NCBI RefSeq assembly: GCF_014633365.1 | Contig: NC_068338.1 | Span: 52,773,716-52,837,715, forward strand | Direction: 5' to 3' | From: Diospyros lotus | Lineage: Eukaryota; Streptophyta; Magnoliopsida; Ericales; Ebenaceae | DNA: 64,000 nt | In this document: positions 20,536 to 31,901 of the stretch, in pieces | How positions within the stretch are numbered: position 1 is the stretch's first letter | Layout: each line of letters starts with the position of its first letter | The notes under the pieces: generated by a model | Seen by the model: only the letters and a program-made list of their open reading frames with translations | What the model was told of the DNA's origin: nothing | The model's database searches: none | Program-made: the position numbers and the translations under genes

Positions 20536-23500
20536 CTACTCATCAGATGATGATGGATCATCTAAATCCACAACTCCTTCATTCTCCTCAACACTACCCT
20601 GGTATGGTTTCAACCTATGACCATTGACTGTTAGAAGCTGTCTAGACTCCGGATTTTCTATCTCAAATGCCCCATATCCTGAGATGGACTTGATTACAAA
20701 GAGGCCGACCCATCGAGACTTCAATTTTCCTGGGAATAGATGCAATCGAGAATCATACAAGAGTACCCGTTGCCCTACCTGAAAGCTTTTTCGAATGATG
20801 TGCCGATCATGTAACTCTTTCATGCGAACCTTAGCCAATCGTGCATTTTCAAATGCTTCATTCCGAATTTCCTCAAGTTCATTCAATTGGAGCTTCTTGG
20901 ATAAGCCTGCTTCAGTTAGACTCTTGTTGATTTTATGAATTGCCCAATATGCTTTATGCTCAATTTCCACCGGCAGATGACAAGATTTACCGTATACTAC
21001 TATAGGGAGACATTCCCAAAATTGTTTTGTAAGCTGTCCTGTACGCCCAAAGAGCGTCTACTAGTCTTAAGGACCAATCCTTACGATTAGTAGCAACAGT
21101 CTTTTCCAATATGCGCTTAATCTCCCTATTGGCTAGCTCGGCTTGACCATTGGTTTGGGGATGGTATGGTGTTGCAACCTTATGCAGTACACCATATTTC
21201 TTCATTAATCCTGCCACAACTTTATTACAAAAATGGGAACCCCCATCACTGATGATTGCTCGTGGCATCCCAAATCGACTGAATATGTTTTCTTTCAAAA
21301 ATTTCACGACAGTCCTATGGTCATTTGTTCTGGCCGGGATTGCTTCTACCCATTTGGACACATAGTCAACAGCAAGTAAGATATATTCATGACCAAATGA
21401 ATTGACAAATGGGCCCATAAAATCCATACCCCAACAGTCAAAAACTTCTAACACTTGGATCGGATGTAATGGCATCATGTTTCTCCTTGACAGACTTCCT
21501 AACCTTTGACATCGATCGCAATTTGAACAGAACTTGTACACATCCTTGAACAGTGTCGGCCAATAAAATCCACTCTGAAAAATTTTTGCAACTGTTTTCT
21601 TGACAGAAAAATGGCCTCCACATGCAATAGTATGACTGAAATTGATGACACTTTGTTGCTCATGATCGGGTATGCATCTACGGATGATTTGGTCAGGACA
21701 ATACTTGAAGAGGTAGGGCTCATCCCAAAAGAAGGTTCTGACTTTTCTGAAGAATTTATGCCTATCTTGCTTACTCCAATGGTCTGGGATCAGACCAGTT
21801 GCCAGGTAGTTCGCAATGTCGGCATACCAAGGGACAACAAATGATGCACGAATAACATTCACTTTAAACAGTTGCTCATCAGGGAAATTGTCATGAATTG
21901 GTTCATCAAATTGTGTGAGATCTTGACTTGGAATCCTTGACAAATGGTCAGCCACCACATTTTCTACTCCTTTCTTGTCTCTGATTTCAATGTTGAACTC
22001 TTGCAGGAGTAAGATCCATCGGAGCAGACGGGGTTTTGCATCTTGCTTTGTGAACAAATACTTCAGAGCAGCGTGATCAGTAAAAATGATCACTAGTGAC
22101 CCTACGAGGTAAGATCGAAACTTGTCCAGGGCAAAGACAACTGCTAGTAACTCTTTCTCTGTAGTGGTGTAATTCTTTTGTGCCTCATTAAGAGTTTTGC
22201 TAGCATAATATATCACATGAGGTTTCTTATCCTTCCTCTGCCCTAACACAGCTCCTACCGCATAATCACTAGCATCGCACATAAGTTCAAACGGGAGGGA
22301 CCAATCAGGGGACTGAATGATAGGTGCTGAAATGAGTGTATCTTTCAATTTATCAAAAGCATTTTGACAGGCAGGACTCCATTCAAACGGAACATCTTGA
22401 GACAACAAATGGCACAAGGGTCTTGTTATGGTGCTAAAGGAAGCAATGAATCTCCTATAAAACCCTGCATGTCCCAAAAAACTTCTGATGTTTTTCACAT
22501 TCCTAGGGATGGGGAGTTTTTGAATTGTTTCAATTTTTGACCTGTCTACCTCCATCCCCCTAGATGAAACGATGTGCCCCAAGACTATGCCCTGTTTCAC
22601 CATGAAGTGACATTTTTCCCAATTGAGTATCAGATTTGTTTCCTCACATCTTGCTAAAACCTTTTTCAGATTCTCCAAACAGGCCTCAAAGTTACTTCCA
22701 TAAACAGAAAAGTCATCCATAAATACTTCAACAATCTGCTCAACCATTTCACTGAAAATGCTCATCATACACCTTTGAAAGGTGGCTGGAGCATTGCATA
22801 ACCCAAATGGCATGCGCCTGTATGCAAATGTCCCAAATGGACATGTGAAAGTTGTCTTCTCTTGATCTTCTAGTGCAATTTCTATCTGATTGTACCCTGA
22901 GTAGCCATCTAAGAAACAATAGTAGGCTTGGCCTGCTATTCTCTCCAGAACTTGATCCAAGAAAGGCAAAGGAAAATGATCTTTCCTTGTCACAGAATTG
23001 AGCTTTCTATAATCAATGCACATACGCCATCCTGTCTGGATGCGCGTGGGAATCAGTTCATTGTTCTCATTTTTTACAACAGTGACTCCAGACTTTTTGG
23101 GTACTACCTGTGTTGGACTTACCCACTTAGAATCAGAGATTGGGTAAATTATTTCAGCATCCAATAGCTTAAGCACTTCTTTTCTGACAACTTCTTTCAT
23201 GTTGGATTTAATCTCCTTTGCATTTGCCTAACTGGTTTTGCTCCTTCTTCCAAGAATATCTTATGAGTACAGATCAAAGGGCTAATACCTTGTAAATCTG
23301 AAATGGTCCATCCTAATGACTTCCTGTGTGCTTTTAGAACTTCTATCAGTTGTTGCTCTTGCTGAGGTGTCAAACTTGAAGAGATCACCACTGGGAATGC
23401 TTCCCCTTCTCCTAGAAAGACATACTTCAAATCACTGGGCAATGGCTTTCTCTCAGGCGTGGACTGATGGCTATCAGGAGCCATGAGCTTACTGTCCAAG

Positions 23501-24474
23501 TTCCTTAATGGCTCTAAACCAGGCATCCATGTAGGCTTCTCACTTTCTTTGCTTATGACTTCCACTTCTTTTATTTCTTCGAGATCTTGATTTCCTTCTT
23601 TGGGTCTTCTCATGAACTCTTCAAAACATTCATTGGTCAGTGTTTGGATCAAGTCTACCTCATCCACTTCACTCTCAGTGTCCTGATGTTTGGCTACCTT
23701 GAAGATATTCATTTCTACAGTCATGTTCCCAAAAGATAGCTTTAACACACCATTCCTACAGTTGATGATGGCATTTGATGTGGCAAGGAATGGTCGACCT
23801 AAGATGACTGGCACAGGAGGTTGAGGCCCCTGATGCGGCTGGGTGTCCAAAACGATGAAGTCCACTGGAAAGTAGAACTTATCGATTTGTACCAGAACAT
23901 CCTCCATAATTCCTCGTGGAACTTTGACTGATCGATCAGCCAGCTGAAGGGTCACTCTAGTGGGTTTAAGCTCACCTAATCCCAACTGTTGATACACACT
24001 GTATGGCAACAAATTGACACTAGCTCCTAAATCCAAGAGTGCACGATCAACCTTTTGACTTCCTATGATGCATGTAATGGTTGGATAGCCTGGATCTTTG
24101 TATTTGGGAGGAGTTTTCAATTGGAGAATGGCGCTGACTTGTTCAGTCAAGAATGCCTTTTCATGCACATTTGTTTTCCTTTTGACAGTGCACAGATCTT
24201 TCAAAAACTTTGCATATGAAGGTGTTTGTTTGATTGCATCCAACAGCGGAATGTTGATTCTCACTTGCTTAAACACTTCATATATATCTGCATTTTGTTG
24301 CTCTTTTTTCAAATGATTCAACCTTTGTGGAAAAGGTGGTTTGGGCCTGTATTGAATTTCTTTCTCATCTTCTTTTTGTTTTTCATTTTTCTCATTTTTT
24401 TCATTTTTTCTCATTTTTTTCATTTTTTTCCACGGTGGATTCATGATCTTTTGGTTCTTTTTCTTCATCAACAT
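20536..24474 (-). pseudogene. Athila pol: protease, reverse transcriptase, RNase H, integrase (frameshifted)
   Basis: Three open segments: 24474-23197, 23200-20987 and 20970-20536. Protease has ALLDLGASVNLLP. RT has [32 protein letters not shown] and FMDDF (the catalytic xMDD). RNase H has [13 protein letters not shown] and [18 protein letters not shown]. Integrase has the HHCC finger (HTIACGGH ... CSNCDRC), [15 protein letters not shown] and the [10 protein letters not shown] glutamate, and a C-terminal segment with SRWVGLFVI. Segments 1 and 2 abut at 23197-23203, where one A appears to be missing in the CCAACATGAAA context and creates a TGA. Segments 2 and 3 break near 20985-21010 by a small indel. 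The polyprotein therefore cannot be made in full without correction; assembly error is an alternative. Confidence 0.93.
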
Positions 24475-26032
24475 GTTGGTTTATCCTAGGATCAGTTGGT
24501 TTCTCAATTATTCTTCCACTTCTTAGGGCAGTCACTGCTTGCACTTGTTCATGAGTGTTGGTTTCACTATTTGAAGCTTCTACCTGGTTGGTTTGCCTAA
24601 TTGGGTTAGGATTAGTTTGGGATGGAAACCTCTCGGGTTCTCTCACACTCAATGTTTGTGTTATCTTGGTCAATTGGCTCCTAATGTCTTCTATGGCTCT
24701 GTTTGTTTGGTCTTGATTTTTGACAAGCTGAGCAACCTGATTATTGATACCTGTTTGACTTTGGATGAACTGGTGCAAGGTATCTTCCAAAGATCTCCTA
24801 TGAGGAGGTTGGTAAGTATTGGATGAAGAACCTTGATTTTGTTGGAAGGTATGTTGTTGTGTAGGGAATGGAGGTTGAGAATGATTTCCAGAATCATTTC
24901 TCCAAGAAAAATTGGGGTGATTTCTATTATTGGGATGGTATGAATTGTAGTTCTGATTATTCCCATAATAGGCTCCACTCTGATTTTGATTTTGTCTCCC
25001 CTCAAAGTTGTGTGAATGATTGTTATTAGTCTGCCCATACAATACCTCCTTGAAAGCAGGTAGGGTAGGACATTCTTCAGTTGAATGATCTGTTACATCA
25101 CACACAGCACACTTTACTTCCACTTGATTAACAGATTGCACCTTTTTGGGTTGCATGTTTTCAACTTTCTTTGTTAAAGCAGTTAGTCTTGCATTTAAAT
25201 CGTCACTCTCACTCAGTTGGTATCTCCCTCTAGGTTGTGAATTTTCTCTTGAATCAAGAGCAGATGTTGGACCAACTTCCCAGTTCCTTGTATTCTCAGC
25301 CAATGTGTCAAAGAAGTGGAAAGCTTCTTCTGGAGTCTTCTCATAGAATTCTCCATTGCACATTGTAGAAACTAGCATTTTCAATTGGGGAGTGAGTGAA
25401 TCATGAAAGAAACTGACCATTCTCCATTGCTCAAAAGCATGGTGCGGACAAGTGTGAAGAAGGTCTTTAAACCTTTCCCACGCTTGCGCAAAATTCTCAT
25501 TTGGTTTACAGGCAAAGTTCATGATTTGTCTTTGAAGAGTAGCAGTTCTGTTGGCAGGGAAGTATTTTTTTAAGAAAGTTGTTTGCATTTCTCTCCAAGT
25601 TCCTATAGATCTAGGTGGAAGAGTGCTTAACCATATTTTTGCCTTATCTTTCAGTGAGAATGGAAAGAGTTTTAATCTTATGACATCCTCATTTGCTGTA
25701 TGGTCCATGCAAGTGCTACATACTTCCTCAAATTCTTTCATATGAGTATATGGATTTTCAGAATCCATGCCATGAAAAGTTGGCAACAATTGGATTGTGC
25801 CAGGTTTGAAGTTAAACCTATGATGATTGATAGGAAGAATAATGCATGAGGGGGTTGTCTGCCTAGGAGGATGAAGATACTCCCTAAGGGGTCTGATCAT
25901 CTCCTGATCAATGGGATCAGGGTCACCGTGGTCACTACCACGTGCAGACATGTTCTGTGGAAGTGGCATGTTCTCATTGTGTTGAGACATGAGTGACTGA
26001 TTTTCTACAGTTTTACCTGACCTAAGTATCAT
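24401..26032 (-). CDS. Athila gag (543 aa)
   Basis: Starts MILRSGKTVENQ. It contains the plant retrotransposon gag domain (ENPYTHMKEFEEVC ... WLSTLPPRSIGTWREMQTTFLKKYFP ... FAQAWERFKDLLHTCPHH), then a CCHC knuckle CAVCDVTDHSTEEC and an Asn/Gln-rich tail. The frame leaves that of the protease in a Lys/Glu/Asn-rich tract (24401-24474) coded by a GAAAAA-type repeat, where slippage could explain the break. Athila gag and pol are normally one ORF. Its product forms the particle that packages element RNA. Confidence 0.88.
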   Translation of the reverse strand: MILRSGKTVENQSLMSQHNENMPLPQNMSARGSDHGDPDPIDQEMIRPLREYLHPPRQTTPSCIILPINHHRFNFKPGTIQLLPTFHGMDSENPYTHMKEFEEVCSTCMDHTANEDVIRLKLFPFSLKDKAKIWLSTLPPRSIGTWREMQTTFLKKYFPANRTATLQRQIMNFACKPNENFAQAWERFKDLLHTCPHHAFEQWRMVSFFHDSLTPQLKMLVSTMCNGEFYEKTPEEAFHFFDTLAENTRNWEVGPTSALDSRENSQPRGRYQLSESDDLNARLTALTKKVENMQPKKVQSVNQVEVKCAVCDVTDHSTEECPTLPAFKEVLYGQTNNNHSHNFEGRQNQNQSGAYYGNNQNYNSYHPNNRNHPNFSWRNDSGNHSQPPFPTQQHTFQQNQGSSSNTYQPPHRRSLEDTLHQFIQSQTGINNQVAQLVKNQDQTNRAIEDIRSQLTKITQTLSVREPERFPSQTNPNPIRQTNQVEASNSETNTHEQVQAVTALRSGRIIEKPTDPRINQHVDEEKEPKDHESTVEKNEKNEKK

Positions 26033-26133
26033 ACACTATGCAAAAATAAAGTAAAAAGAAACAGAGTTACCGAATTTATCAGGAGATGCTTCTTCTTATA
26101 TTTTTTTTTTCCTTTTTGTTTTTGCCTCAATCT

Positions 26134-26151
26134 TCCCCGGCAACGGCGCCA
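26134..26151 (-). promoter_or_regulatory. Primer-binding site for tRNA-Asp
   Basis: The plus strand reads TCCCCGGCAACGGCGCCA, identical to the 3' end (with CCA) of plant tRNA-Asp(GUC) as I know it. It lies 5 nt from the 5' LTR (26157). This primer is typical of the Athila/Tat group. Confidence 0.85.
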
Positions 26152-26156
26152 AAATT

Positions 26157-28195
26157 TGACTGCACTCCCACCCTACAATTAAAACACAAAACAAAACACA
26201 ATAAAAATTTTATATTTTTTTTCTTTGTTTAGGTGAGAGGTTTATACTCGTCAGTGTACGAGTGCAGTTGTAGTCCAAATTTAAATTTATATTTTCTGAA
26301 TGAGTCCAGGTCGTCCACTGAGAGATTTATTTATGGCAAAATAAAAAGAATGTCACACAAGCACACACGCATTTGGATAAATTGGCAACAAGGTTTTTTA
26401 TGGTTTTTTAAACAACAGATTCTAGGAAATAAATTAAGGCAGTAATTGAAATAAATACTTTAAGTGAGAATATAAAATTGGATAGTACTTGAGTTAAGAC
26501 AATTTCAGTGCCAACCCGTTGATTCCCAAATTTTAGCATAAAAGATTAGCAACATTAATTTAATTTCAGATATGAGGGTTTGTTATTAAATGTAATTAGA
26601 GATGATGATAGTTGTAGGTTAAGCAATCCCCATACATGATATGCGGGATTCTAATTTAAGCAACCACCATAAATTCAATTGCAATTAATACACAAAATAA
26701 CTAAATTAATCATCCGGGTTTGGGTATGATAGCGTTTCCAGTTCTAGTAACTCTCATACATGGCATGAAAGCTCTAAGTTAGGCTTACGCTCCAATCCAA
26801 ACCTAGTGATTTCTCAATAATTAAGATACACTCATACTGAAATTTAAATTAATGTTACTTATTTAAAGCGCAGCTTTCTTTGGGAATCATTGGCGTTGGA
26901 CACTGTCCTTGCCTTAACCCAAGATTAGATTTAGCTACTCATTTCCATTTAAAAGTGAATTGACATGAATTTAAACGACGTAATTTAAATAACAGAATTT
27001 AAATGACAAGAAATTTTAAAGGCATAAACTAACCGGCCATTTAGGCGGTGGATAATTAAATAACAAGAATTAAAATTGCAGAAATTTAAAGGCATAAACT
27101 AACCGTCCATTTAGGCGGTGAATAATTAAATGACAAGAATTAAAATTGCAGAAATTTAAAGGCACAAATTAACCGGCCATTTAGGCGGTGAATAATAAAG
27201 TAATAATAAATGACATAAGAATTTAAAAGAAGAAAGGAAGGAAGTAAGATCACAAGAGAGAATACTAAAGAAAAGGGGAAAGAACAAGAACAATTCTCAA
27301 AGAGAGAATTATAAGGAAACAACTAAACTTTGATTCAAGAATAATAATCACACTTACAAATGCAATCAAGTGATCTATTTATAGGCCACAAGATGCAATA
27401 CAAACCACACAATTTCAATTATTCAACTAGACATAATTATATCTAATGGGCACTCACACACTTAAAGTTAAATGGATTTTAGCTATAATACACACCTAAT
27501 ATTAAATGATTTTAGCTAAAATACATACCTAATAAAGCATTCATAAAGTTAAATGGATTTTAGCTATAATATCCACCTAATAGTTAAATGGATTTTAGCT
27601 AAAAAACACACCTAATAAAGCTCTCACATAAAAAATAAAAATAGATTTCTATAAATTGGTTTTTAATCTTCATTAGGATTAAAAATAATCCTTGGGCCTT
27701 CTCCAAATAATATCTTCCATGGGTTGCTCAAATTGGGCCTTAATTTTTCATGGGCTTGATTTCTTCATGGACTTGAATTCTTCATGGGCTTGATTTTTCC
27801 ATGGGTTTGATGTCTTCATGGACTTGAATTCTTCATGGACTTTAAGTCTTCATGGGCTTGAATTCTTCATGCCTAAAAAAAAAATAAAAATAATTTAATG
27901 TTATTAATAAATTATATATTATATATATGTATTACACATGGCACATATATATATTATATTATATTATATATATATTACATGCATGCATATAATGATGTAT
28001 ATGTATTATATATAATTTTATATATTATTATTATTATTATTATTAAATTTTACTTTAAAATTTCATTTAATTCATTTTTCAATTTAAACTTGCATATAAC
28101 CATAAAATATATATTAATATCTAATTTAAACTATTTTTAAGATCAAAAGAAGGGTATAATTATAACAAAATTTTTATAAAATTAACCACTAATCA
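26157..28195 (-). repeat. 5' LTR of the Athila-type element (2,039 bp)
   Basis: Near-identical to 15708-17759. Its promoter TATA box is CTATAAATAG on the minus strand at 27375-27384. The differences from the other LTR are scattered substitutions, a 1-bp deletion in one AAATGGATTTTAG unit and fewer ATT repeats. Confidence 0.93.
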
Positions 28196-29057
28196 TCTCA
28201 TCTCTTCAGCTCTCCTCACATCAAACCAAGAGATTTGTACAGCGATTTGGTAAGGCATTTTATTGCATTCAATCTATTGGATCGTAAAGATAAAACTTTA
28301 TTTATCTTGTTAATGTTGTAAGATTTGAATTTAGCCTAAAACTCATTGTGATGAAAGGTTTGAGTTGAGCCTAAAATGCACTTGGTGTTAAATTTGAGTC
28401 GAGCCCGTAAAAACTTATTGTATAAGGTTTTGGGATGAACTATGGTAAAACCTTTATTGTGGTTGATCACTAGTAAAAGTGATTGGGATTGAAAAATCAT
28501 TCAAGTGGGTAAGCTTGAAAGTAATAGAGTAGGCGGGGTGCCGAACCACTATATATCTTGTGTGCAATTGTTCTTTCACTTTGGCTTATCATTATTGTCT
28601 ATTGCTCATGCTTTCAAAAGAATTGTTTTCAAAGACTAAAACAAAGTTTCTTTGAGCTTAAACATACATATTCATTTAAGCTTATCTTTGATCTCAAACA
28701 TCTTTGGTATTCTCTTACTTATGTAAATCATCATTGCCAAATATCATTATTTTGAAATACAAACCAAAAGATTTGGAATCAAGTAAAACAGAAAAATATA
28801 GTTCGAAACATACAATCTATATTTTGAAACTAGCAAAACAATGAGTTATTTTGAAACATATATAATAGGTTTTGAAACCTACTTAACATAAAAGTTTATT
28901 TCAAAACATATACCCTATATTTCGAAACATAGTATTCTACCATCTACCATTGTTTTAATTATCGAAAAATTTATACGAATCCCAATTTACCCCATTCTTG
29001 GGATATATTTGACATCATTAGGATCAACATCTGTCAGATAGTGTTGACATACATTTT

Positions 29058-29284
29058 TGTAACACCCCGTATCGAATGATAGGAAGGTTTAGGACAACTT
29101 ACCTTGATGGGCCTACGCGAACTTCCCAAGAGGGTCACCATCCTTGAGCTTCCCCAGATTAAGCACGCTTAACCCTGGTGTTTTTTTACCTACATTCAGT
29201 CAAAAATGTATCTAATTGGTGTTGTTTCATTCCTTACTTATTCTTGACATATACCACTCTTCTCTGGGCTCTTGGGGTATTACA
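29058..29284 (-). repeat. Cassandra-like LTR 1 (227 bp)
   Basis: TGTAACACCCC to TATTACA on +; the 5S-like segment is at 29116-29175 on the minus strand. Confidence 0.78.
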
Positions 29285-29529
29285 CACATCGTATCATCAT
29301 GAGCACATAGCCACAGGTCATCTCATAGCTCTCGCCTTTCGAAGTCTAAGAGCCCCACAGCACTTGTGAGCCTCTCAGTCGCCCTCTAGGTGACCGAGGT
29401 GCGACGAACCCGGTGCATCCACACCATCCCCCCGTAGGTGTGGTGGGGCTCTATCGACCCCTCTCTTATCGGGGGTTGTAGGGACCATTAGGGGGTTCCC
29501 ACAGACGGTGCCAAATATTGACACATTTT

Positions 29530-29756
29530 TGTAGCACCCCGCATCAAATGATATGAAGATCCGAGACAACTTACCCTGATGGGACTACGCGAACTTTCCA
29601 GGGGGGTCACCCATCCTTGGGCTTCCCTAGGTCAAGCACGCTTAACCCTGAAGTTCTTTACGTGCATTTAGCCCAAAAGGTATCCAACTGGTGTTATTTA
29701 ATTCCTTACTTATTCTCGATATATATTACCGTTCTTTGGTCTCTTGGGGTGTTACA
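29530..29756 (-). repeat. Cassandra-like LTR 2 (227 bp)
   Basis: Starts TGTAGCACCCC and ends GTGTTACA on +; 5S-like box A and box C regions present. Confidence 0.78.
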
Positions 29757-29983
29757 CACATTGTGTCATCATCACGAGGCCCACAGCTGCAGGTCAGCTT
29801 TTAGCTTTCCCCCTTCAACAGCCAGGAACCCCACTGCACTTATGAGCCCCTCAGTGGTTGCCCTCTGGGCTACTTGATGTGGGATTCATGCCTATGGGCC
29901 AATCGGCCCCCCTAGTGCGGGGGGTGATGAGCGATCCCCTCGAAGGGTTACCATAGACGGCGTCAATTGTTGACATATATTTT

Positions 29984-30210
29984 TATAACACATCGCATCG
30001 AGCAGTAGGAAGACCTGGGACAACTTACCTTGATGGGCCTACACGAACTCACCATGGGGGTCACCCATCCTTGGGCTTTATCAGGTTAAGCATGCTTAAC
30101 CTTAGAGTTCCTTGTCTGCATTCAACCCAAAATGTATCCAGCTGGTGTTGTTTCATTTCTTATTTATTCTCAATATATACTACCCTTCTCCGAGCTCTTG
30201 GGATATTACA
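29984..30210 (-). repeat. Cassandra-like LTR 3 (227 bp), start mutated
   Basis: Starts TATAACACATCG, a substituted form of TGTAACACCCCG; 5S-like segment present. Confidence 0.72.
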
Positions 30211-30371
30211 CATATCGTGTCATCATCACAGGGGCCCATAGCACCGGGTTCGTCCCACCTCGGTCGCCTAGAGGGCAACTGAAGGCTCACAAGTGCGGTG
30301 AGGCTCTTCGCCGTCGAAATGCGAGAGCTATAAGTTGACCTGTGGCTGTGGGCCCATGATAACACAATGTG

Positions 30372-30602
30372 TGTAATACCCTAAGAGCCCAGAAAAAGGG
30401 TAGTATACATCGAGAAGAATAAGTAAGGAATGAAACAACACTAGTTGGATATCTTTTGGGCTTAATGTAGGCAAAGAACTCCAGGGTTAAGTGTGCTTGA
30501 CCTGGGGAAGCCCAAGGATGAGTGACCCCCCTGGGAAGTTCGCGTAGGCCCATTAGGGTAAGTTATCCTAGACCTTCATATCGCTTGATGCGAGGTGTTA
30601 CA
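30372..30602 (+). repeat. Cassandra-like LTR 4 (231 bp)
   Basis: TGTAATACCC to GTGTTACA; 5S-like segment at 30484-30544 on +. Confidence 0.78.
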
Positions 30603-30824
30603 AAAATGTGTGTCAATATTTGGCGTCATCTGCGGGAAACCCCTAATGGTCCCTACAACCCCCGATAAAGAAGGGGCCAATAGAGCCCTACCACACCTGC
30701 CGGGGGGATGGTGTGGATGCACCCAGTTTGTTGAGAGGCTCACAAGTGCGGTGGGGCTCTTGGTCGTCGAAAGTCAAGAGTTATGAGCTGACCTGTGGTT
30801 GTGGGTCCATGATAACATGATGTG

Positions 30825-31051
30825 TGTAATACCCCAAGAGCCCAGAGAATGGTAGTATACATCGAGAATAAGTAAGAAATGAAACAACACTAGTTGGATA
30901 CCTTTTGGGCTGAATGTAGGCAAAGAACTCTAGAGTTAAGCATGCTTGATCTAGGGAAGCCCAATGATGGGTGACCCCCCTAAGAAGTTCGCATAGGCCT
31001 ATCAGGGTAAGTTCTCTCTGACTTTCTTATCGCTCGATGCGGGGTATTACA
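30825..31051 (+). repeat. Cassandra-like LTR 5 (227 bp)
   Basis: TGTAATACCCC to GGGGTATTACA; followed by TTTGGCGCCATTTATGGG. Confidence 0.78.
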
Positions 31052-31284
31052 AAAATGTGTGTTAACATTTGGCGCCATTTATGGGAAATCTTCGAGGGGA
31101 TCGCCCATCACCCTCCGCACTGGGAGGGGTCAGGGGGCCGATTGGCCCCTAGGTATGAATCCCACATCAGGTCGCCAGAGGGCGACTGAGGGGCTCATAA
31201 GTACGGTGGGGGCTCCTGGCCGTTGAAGGGCGAGAGCTGAGAGCTGACCCGCAATTGTGGGCTCCATGATGATGACACGATGTG

Positions 31285-31509
31285 TGTAATACCCCAAGAG
31301 CCTAGAGAAATGTAGTATATATTGAGAATAAGTAAGGAAGAAAATAACACTAGCTGGATTCTTTTTGGGCTGAATGCAGGCAAATAACTCCAGGATTAAG
31401 TGTGCTTGACTTGGGAAAGCCCAAGGATGGTGACCCCCTGAAAGTTCGCGTAAGTCCATCAAGGTAAAGTTGTTCCGGACTTTTTTATCGCTCGATGCGG
31501 AGTGTTACA
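31285..31509 (+). repeat. Cassandra-like LTR 6 (225 bp)
   Basis: TGTAATACCCC to GAGTGTTACA; the last copy before the array end at 31525. Confidence 0.78.
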
Positions 31510-31901
31510 AAAATGTGTGTCAACAAATAGAAATATAACTGAATCAATCAAATTAGGGGGGGGTCAAAATAGAGGATTTAATTATAAGAGAATTTTAAGT
31601 CTGTTATTGATTAGACTATATCAGTGTTTAGCAACATAAATAGTTTGATATTTTTATTTTTTTTATTTTTTTATTCTATTTGATTTGAGCATTTATTTGA
31701 TTTACTTGTTCGATTTAAAAAAAAAATGGTCTATTCAATTTAAATTACGTCAGATCTTTATGAGTAATTTGATCGATTCGATTACATTCTTATTTGATAG
31801 ACACAATTAAAAAGACATAAAATATATAAAAGTTATGTTATGATTAAAAAAAAAAAATTATTAATTATATTTATAATTACAATTATTAAAGTAACTATAA
31901 C

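Larger units (their letters stand above)
15708..28195 (-). mobile_element. Athila-type Ty3/gypsy retrotransposon with extra LOG-like and Cys-rich ORFs
   Basis: A 12,488-bp element in minus orientation with ~2.05-kb LTRs and a 5-bp target duplication TCTCA at 15703-15707 and 28196-28200. The PBS matches the 3' end of plant tRNA-Asp, and a polypurine tract sits at the other LTR. Gag, protease, RT, RNase H and integrase are of Athila type (protease DLGASVN, RT FMDDF, tRNA-Asp primer). LTR comparison by eye shows about 15 substitutions plus an ATT-repeat length difference, roughly 0.7 %, so the insertion is young. The space between pol and the 3' LTR holds two non-retroviral ORFs. Confidence 0.9.
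14606..29029 (+). mobile_element. Solo LTR (about 1.93 kb) interrupted by the Athila-type element
   Basis: Begins TGATGTAACATC, ends GGATCAACA, and is flanked by the perfect 5-bp duplication TCTGT at 14601-14605 and 29030-29034. The LTR proper is 14606-15707 plus 28201-29029. It contains a plus-strand TATA box (GATATAAATAG near 15520) and several TTTCGAAAC motifs in both halves. No internal domain or second LTR is present, so it is a recombination-derived solo LTR. Lineage not assigned. Confidence 0.8.
29043..31525. mobile_element. Cassandra-like TRIM array: six 5S-rRNA-bearing LTRs in a head-to-head palindrome
   Basis: Three copies on the minus strand (29058-29284, 29530-29756, 29984-30210) face three on the plus strand (30372-30602, 30825-31051, 31285-31509), with the pivot near 30270. 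Each copy has TGTAAYACCC and GGGTRTTACA ends. Each carries a segment matching the second half of plant 5S rRNA: GTTAAG(T/C)GTGCTTG (box A region) and GGATGGGTGACC (box C region). About 220-bp spacers contain TTTGGCG(C/T)CAT just after the 3' end of a copy. The outer ends are TGTTGACAT and TGTGTCAACA, flanked by GATAG/AATAG, a 5-bp duplication with one mismatch. 5S-bearing LTRs define Cassandra. There is no coding capacity. Confidence 0.8.
14497..31901. mobile_element. Fold-back MITE split by later insertions
   Basis: Sequence 14497-14605 continued by 29030-29042 and 31526-31670 is the inverted complement of 31901 back to about 31700. Both begin GTTATAGTTACTTTAATAA and pass through TAATCATAACATAA and (A/G)TTGTGTCT(G/A)TCA. 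Removing the inserts restores a ~480-bp palindrome. Alignment to the other arm crosses both insertion points without gaps, which confirms both insertion sites. Confidence 0.75.

Noticed and set aside
29116..31445. 5S rRNA genes
   Set aside because: Only the second half of 5S is present, diverged, and inside LTR-like units; these are not functional 5S genes.
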